Part shown: positions 3,899-7,261 of the stretch, piece by piece
Position numbering within the stretch: position 1 is the first letter of the stretch
Layout: every line of letters starts with the position of its first letter
Assembly: GCA_025924845.1 (NCBI GenBank)
Contig: JAICHN010000268.1
Coordinates: 1-7,261 of the forward strand
Reading direction: 5' to 3'
Length of the DNA stretch: 7,261 nucleotides
DNA from: Chloroflexota bacterium
Lineage (GTDB): Bacteria > Chloroflexota > UBA5177 > JANWHV01
Program-made: the position numbers and the translations under genes
The notes under the pieces: generated by a model
The model's database searches: none
What the model was told of the DNA's origin: nothing
What the model saw: the letters and a program-made list of their open reading frames with translations, nothing else

Positions 3899-5594
3899 AG
3901 GAGTCATCGCGCTGCTCGTGATAGACCTCCACAATGATGCCGGTCGCGATCTCCAGGCGGTAGTACCGGCGATGGGTCGGCTCCGCCCACCAGTTGGCTC
4001 GAATCCTCCACTGGGCGTACACGGCACGTACCGCCTCCCAGGGGCCGTTGCCCCGCCGCAACGCCGTCGGCTGCCCGTGCTCATCCATCCGCACGGCGAT
4101 CGGGCGCGGCCGACGGGCCGGAATCCGCCCGTAATCCTCCCAGGCCACCCCGTCCTCGGGAAGCAGCGCGTTGGCGACCAGATGCGCCCGCCGCGCCGCG
4201 CTCGGCCCGAAGCGCTCGCGCAGCCGCCGCGCCACCACGTCTAATTTGTCCTGACGCGGCGCGCGCATGCCCACGGCAATGGGGAAGGAGAGCTGGGTGG
4301 GGGCGGCACACAGATCGGCCAGTTCGATACGCAGGGTCGAGATCGGACGATCCGGGCCGATCTGGACCAGCAATTCGCGAGCACGGGCCAGAATGGCCGG
4401 CGCACCGGCCACCGGCTGCTTGAGATGCAGGCAGCGTGTTTCGGGTGCATGGACCCGCGACTGTGGCCGCAAGGTAGAGACGGGTCGGCTGTGGCCGCGG
4501 GGATAGCGCGCTGCTTCAGGGTAGTGCGGCGGATTATCAGGCGTCTCCGGCGCCGGCAAGGATTGGCAGGTAACGGTCAGGGTAAGCCGCGCGGCGGCCT
4601 GGCCGCGCGCCGTAAGCTCTCGGGCCAGGCGCCCGGCCAGCCGGCTCAGCTCACGATCCAGGCGCGGCCCATCGGCCAGGGGTTCCTCCGGGTCATAGAC
4701 CGCCTCGATAACGGGGGGCGGCATGGGCGCGATCACCGGTCGATCGGTGAGGCCCTGGGCCCGTTCGCTCGCCGCGCGTCCCGCTTCGCCGAAGCGGCGG
4801 CGCAGCGCCGCCGCCGGCAACCTGGCCAACTGCCCGGCCCGTACCACGCCCAGCCCGCGCAAGTAGTCACGCAAGTCGGGATCCAGGCCCTCCAGCACGG
4901 TGAGGGGGATCGCTTCCAGGAAGGCCCGCTCCTCGCCGATCGGCGCCTGTACCGGCTTGCCCGGCCGCGCCAGGCTGGAAGCTACCGCGGCCAGAGCCGA
5001 TGTACCGGCCATGCCGATCCGCGCCGCGTATCCGAGCACGGCCAGATCGACGGCGATCTGCTCCACAATGGCGGGCGCCGGCCCAAAGAGCCGCTCACAG
5101 CCCCGCACATCCAGCACGGCGCCGAAGCAGCGGGCCAGGCGCGACAGATCTTCCACGGCGGGCGATCCACGCTTTCGAGGCGCGATCAGCCACTCCGGCT
5201 CGATCAACGGTGTGTAGGCGCCCAGTGATTCCAGTGCCTCCCGTGCCGCCTCGCGCAAGGCGATCGGGTCGAGCGGCAGCACCACGGCGCCTGGGCAAAG
5301 CTTGGCGGCCACGCTCAGGCGCATGCCCGGCCGCACCCCCTCGATCCGCGCCGCCGGCGAGACGGCCGCCGCTTCGCCGCGCCCTTCCGTATCGCCGCTC
5401 ACGATCACGGCGCGACCCTGAAGATCGGGACGATCCCGCAAGGCGACCATAAGCGCGAAGTCGTCGATGCGCACGTGGAGGATGGAGGGAGAGGAGAAGG
5501 GCAGCGGCCGATGGCCCGCCCCAGGCGCGGGCCGGGTCGGATCCTCTCCCTGGATAGGCAATTCAAGGTGCCGCGCCGTGTTCCGCTCAGCCAC
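3873..5594 (-). CDS. ImuB-like Y-family polymerase subunit, probably catalytically inactive, with DUF6504-type tail
   Basis: 573 residues. The palm/fingers part begins at about 38 with ILHVRIDDF. At the position of the first catalytic Asp of DinB (HVDMD) there is Arg42. The second metal-binding DE pair is absent from the poorly conserved stretch 134-160, but LDVRGCERLFG (161-171) matches the ImuB form of the following segment. A helix-hairpin-helix thumb (about 231-283) and a little-finger domain (about 285-470) follow, the latter interrupted by a Pro/His/Arg-rich insert (345-395). QLSFPI (434-439) sits where the clamp-binding QLSLF motif normally lies and looks weakened. LRERFGPSAARRA (458-470) is typical of the family. 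Residues 485-573 (RRYYRLEIATG, DSWHL) look like DUF6504. Known ImuB works with ImuA and DnaE2 in SOS mutagenesis; neither is in the window. The GTG start has GGAGG 5 bases upstream and overlaps the preceding gene by 8 bp, implying translational coupling. Confidence 0.85.
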   Translation of the reverse strand: MAERNTARHLELPIQGEDPTRPAPGAGHRPLPFSSPSILHVRIDDFALMVALRDRPDLQGRAVIVSGDTEGRGEAAAVSPAARIEGVRPGMRLSVAAKLCPGAVVLPLDPIALREAAREALESLGAYTPLIEPEWLIAPRKRGSPAVEDLSRLARCFGAVLDVRGCERLFGPAPAIVEQIAVDLAVLGYAARIGMAGTSALAAVASSLARPGKPVQAPIGEERAFLEAIPLTVLEGLDPDLRDYLRGLGVVRAGQLARLPAAALRRRFGEAGRAASERAQGLTDRPVIAPMPPPVIEAVYDPEEPLADGPRLDRELSRLAGRLARELTARGQAAARLTLTVTCQSLPAPETPDNPPHYPEAARYPRGHSRPVSTLRPQSRVHAPETRCLHLKQPVAGAPAILARARELLVQIGPDRPISTLRIELADLCAAPTQLSFPIAVGMRAPRQDKLDVVARRLRERFGPSAARRAHLVANALLPEDGVAWEDYGRIPARRPRPIAVRMDEHGQPTALRRGNGPWEAVRAVYAQWRIRANWWAEPTHRRYYRLEIATGIIVEVYHEQRDDSWHLTATRD

Positions 5595-6156
5595 GATTGC
5601 CTCCGGCCGCCCGCGCCGCGCGGCGGGCCCGTGCTTGCTCGTTCACCCTCCGGCGGTGTTCCTCCACGCCGGCGATTGGAACGGCTGCCGGCTCGAAAAG
5701 GTAGCAGCGGGCTGGATCGACGTGATCTTGAGCCGGAATGCGGTTCCGGGCCAGGGCGGCCTCACTGATCGGATGTTCCCAGCGGCCCTCCTCGCAGTGG
5801 CGAAGCTCGATGTGAATCAAGCCTCGCCGCTGATCCAGTACCGGCGTCGAGGTTTCCCGCGCGTGCCCGCACCGCCCGCAGAGCGCCCCCCGCACATATT
5901 CCCCGTCGCTGGGCTGGAAGCGGGTACGCAAGGCCGCGATATAGCTGACCGTTGGCCCTCCCGTCCAGCACACTTCCAGGGGACAATTGGTACCCAGGCA
6001 GCCTGTATAGGTGCCGTCGGCCGCCAGGCACGGATACCATGGCGCGGCAGGCCGTTCGCGAACCAGCCCCGTCAAGAACGGCCGAGGCGGCTCCTCGATG
6101 TGGTAGCCAAAGGCGCTTTCCAGCCCAAGCGCCTCGTTGATTGCCTTGTCTTCCAT
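5587..6156 (-). CDS. Cysteine-rich protein of unknown function
   Basis: A 189-residue protein with no signal peptide or membrane segment. Eight cysteines lie at 43, 53, 58, 63, 93, 96, 121 and 151. The first four have a regular C-x9-C-x4-C-x4-C spacing, and 93-96 is a CxxC knuckle (LCGRCGH, with His98 near it). The arrangement suggests one or two bound metal ions, zinc being the simplest guess, or an iron-sulfur cluster. The middle (VLDQRRGLIHIELRHC) is probably beta strand. The last 30 residues are a highly basic Arg/Ala-rich helix, suited to binding nucleic acid. ATG 6154-6156 starts 5 bp after the tail-like gene's stop, with AAGGAG about 13 bases upstream and a closer AAGG 3 bases upstream. 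Its end overlaps the ImuB-like start by 8 bp, so the two are probably translated together. I do not recognise the family. Confidence 0.75.
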   Translation of the reverse strand: MEDKAINEALGLESAFGYHIEEPPRPFLTGLVRERPAAPWYPCLAADGTYTGCLGTNCPLEVCWTGGPTVSYIAALRTRFQPSDGEYVRGALCGRCGHARETSTPVLDQRRGLIHIELRHCEEGRWEHPISEAALARNRIPAQDHVDPARCYLFEPAAVPIAGVEEHRRRVNEQARARRAARAAGGNRG

Positions 6157-6161
6157 GTGCC

Positions 6162-7261
6162 TTAACCCACTCCTTCACAGCCCAGCACTACTTCGTGCAG
6201 GCTTGAAAGTGCCTGATAGGTATGAGTGAGGGCGACGATTCTCCCCCTGACGGGCGTCGCCCGCGGATCGTAGATCGCGATCACATCGCCCAGTTCCAGG
6301 CCGGGATGGGCGCCGATCGCCATCGTCACCCTGAGCGCCAGCCGCTGCTCGCGCGCCAGCGCCAACCCCGCCAACAGCGCTGCCGATCCGGGAGTCACGG
6401 CAAAGCCTTCCACGATCGGGGCGTAGCGTTCTTGCCCCACTACGGCGACGTCGGCAAAATCCCATACCTCGGCCATGGCGGTGAGGATCTGTTGGGGACC
6501 GTAGAGCATGAGATGATTGGCCCGTTCGCCCACCTGGGTCAGATGCAGCCGGCTCACGTCGTCGGGCGTGCCGCTCCCCGGGGTCGGCGTGGTCCATACC
6601 ACCGGATCGGCGGCGCTTTTGCCGATCACCGTCGGCACATCGACGGCGGCGAACGCGGGTCCTGTTCCGGGCAGCACGCGGGCGCGGATCGCCCCATCAT
6701 AGATGGCGAGCAGGCGGCTTATAGCCGGCAGATAGGCATGGCCCGCCTGCACCTGAAAAAGGGACGGGATTTCACTGAACTGGGCCGCCGCGGCGATCGC
6801 GGCGGACTGCTCGAATCCGCCCAGCGCGGCCAGATCGGCCAGAATATAGGCCGCCGTCTTATCGACATAGCGCAGCGGCGGGCGCGTCAGACGGGTCAGG
6901 AAGCGCAGGCGATCCCGTGCCGTGATCGTGATCTCGTTCAGATCGGCGGCGCGGCTCAGGGTCCATTGATCGATAAAGAGCAGGTGGGTGGGCAGCAGCC
7001 CCGCCCCCGCGAAGCCCCGGCTGAGCAGCAATTGCCCGTTGGCAACCAGGGGGGCAAGGTTGGCGTAGGCGCCGGTACTATTGTCCAGGGTCACGGTCAG
7101 TCGGGCCGGCTCGCCTTCGTGCTCGGCCAATTCCAGTCGCGTAATATCCGCCGTCAGGTCACGGTAGTGCGTCGTCGGATCGTAGAGCGGCGCCCGCCGT
7201 ACCGTCTCGGCCGAGACGAGCAGCGTGCAATCGGCATGCCGCAGCCAGGCCGCGCCGGAGG
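6162..7261 (-). CDS. Phage tail/baseplate hub-like protein, 5' end outside the window
   Basis: The frame is open to the window edge, so this is the last 365 residues of a longer gene. The TTG at 7128-7130 is internal, because clear protein continues upstream of it (LRHADCTLLVSAETVRRAP, then DLTADITRLELAEHEGEPARL). The opening segment alternates strands in the style of tail hub proteins of the gpD/gp27 kind: a statement of the domain (TADITRLEL), a Thr/Asn-rich turn (LTVTLDNSTG), then LLFIDQWTLSRAADLNEITITARDRLRFL. Further on come a mostly helical Ala/Leu-rich middle and a closing segment with GLELGDVIAIYDP and VRGRIVALTHTY, again like the last barrel of hub or late-control proteins. There is no signal peptide in the visible part. 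It would sit at the tail tip or baseplate of a phage-like particle. The assignment rests on pattern and on the nearby terminase; homology was not tested. The cysteine-rich gene follows after 5 bp. Confidence 0.6.
   Translation of the reverse strand, partial: SGAAWLRHADCTLLVSAETVRRAPLYDPTTHYRDLTADITRLELAEHEGEPARLTVTLDNSTGAYANLAPLVANGQLLLSRGFAGAGLLPTHLLFIDQWTLSRAADLNEITITARDRLRFLTRLTRPPLRYVDKTAAYILADLAALGGFEQSAAIAAAAQFSEIPSLFQVQAGHAYLPAISRLLAIYDGAIRARVLPGTGPAFAAVDVPTVIGKSAADPVVWTTPTPGSGTPDDVSRLHLTQVGERANHLMLYGPQQILTAMAEVWDFADVAVVGQERYAPIVEGFAVTPGSAALLAGLALAREQRLALRVTMAIGAHPGLELGDVIAIYDPRATPVRGRIVALTHTYQALSSLHEVVLGCEGVG

Noticed and set aside
4425..5228. Plus-strand open frame of 267 codons opposite the ImuB-like gene
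   Set aside because: Arg/Gly/Gln-rich antisense shadow of a gene with clear family motifs.
5467..6165. Plus-strand open frame of 232 codons opposite the cysteine-rich gene
   Set aside because: No RBS or domain. The minus-strand frame has regular cysteine spacing, tight operon junctions at both ends and a better start.
1..7261. tRNA, rRNA, CRISPR array or insertion sequence
   Set aside because: No cloverleaf-like sequence, regularly spaced repeats with unique spacers, or transposase motifs were seen on either strand.

Overview
The window is high-GC DNA (codon third positions mostly G or C) with strong GGAGG-type ribosome binding sites. Nearly all genes lie on the minus strand. It combines phage-like genes (terminase large subunit, probable tail/baseplate protein), an ImuB-like Y-family DNA polymerase subunit carrying a C-terminal DUF6504-type domain, and a Flp-type pilin. 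Such mixtures, and Y-family proteins with this tail, are familiar from Chloroflexota and some other high-GC lineages. I therefore lean to a Chloroflexota-like bacterium with a prophage or domesticated phage-like locus, but nothing in the window fixes the taxonomy.

Left part (1-1382). A secreted small beta-rich protein (14-517, minus) is separated by about 316 bp from a plus-strand reading frame ending at 1188. That reading frame has clear coding character but no usable start in frame: a textbook RBS and ATG at 823-836 lie one frame away, so the gene looks frameshifted at its very beginning. The spacer between the two divergent genes holds three consecutive inverted repeats (640-694), a likely operator/promoter area. 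The stretch 1189-1382 separates convergent genes and holds only weak short dyads.

Middle part (1383-3436). The large terminase (1383-2849, minus) has all the expected ATPase and nuclease motifs. Upstream of it are a G-rich three-copy 10-bp tandem repeat that fits a G-quadruplex pattern and then a convincing intrinsic terminator (3001-3044). The terminator belongs to the small Flp pilin gene (3068-3259, minus). The pilin is therefore its own transcription unit or the end of one, and the terminase is probably transcribed separately.

Right part (3437-7261). Four minus-strand genes follow each other: a phage tail/baseplate-like protein running off the right edge, a cysteine-rich protein of unknown function 5 bp downstream, the ImuB-like protein overlapping it by 8 bp, and, after a 121-bp spacer full of hairpins, a small helical protein. 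The tight spacing of the first three suggests one operon. The ImuB-like protein lacks recognisable polymerase metal ligands, so it is probably an accessory factor in lesion bypass and not a polymerase. Its placement in a phage-like operon without visible ImuA, DnaE2 or LexA is the most unusual feature of the window. The spacer after it contains a second, slightly diverged copy of the sequence that encodes the protein's last residues.
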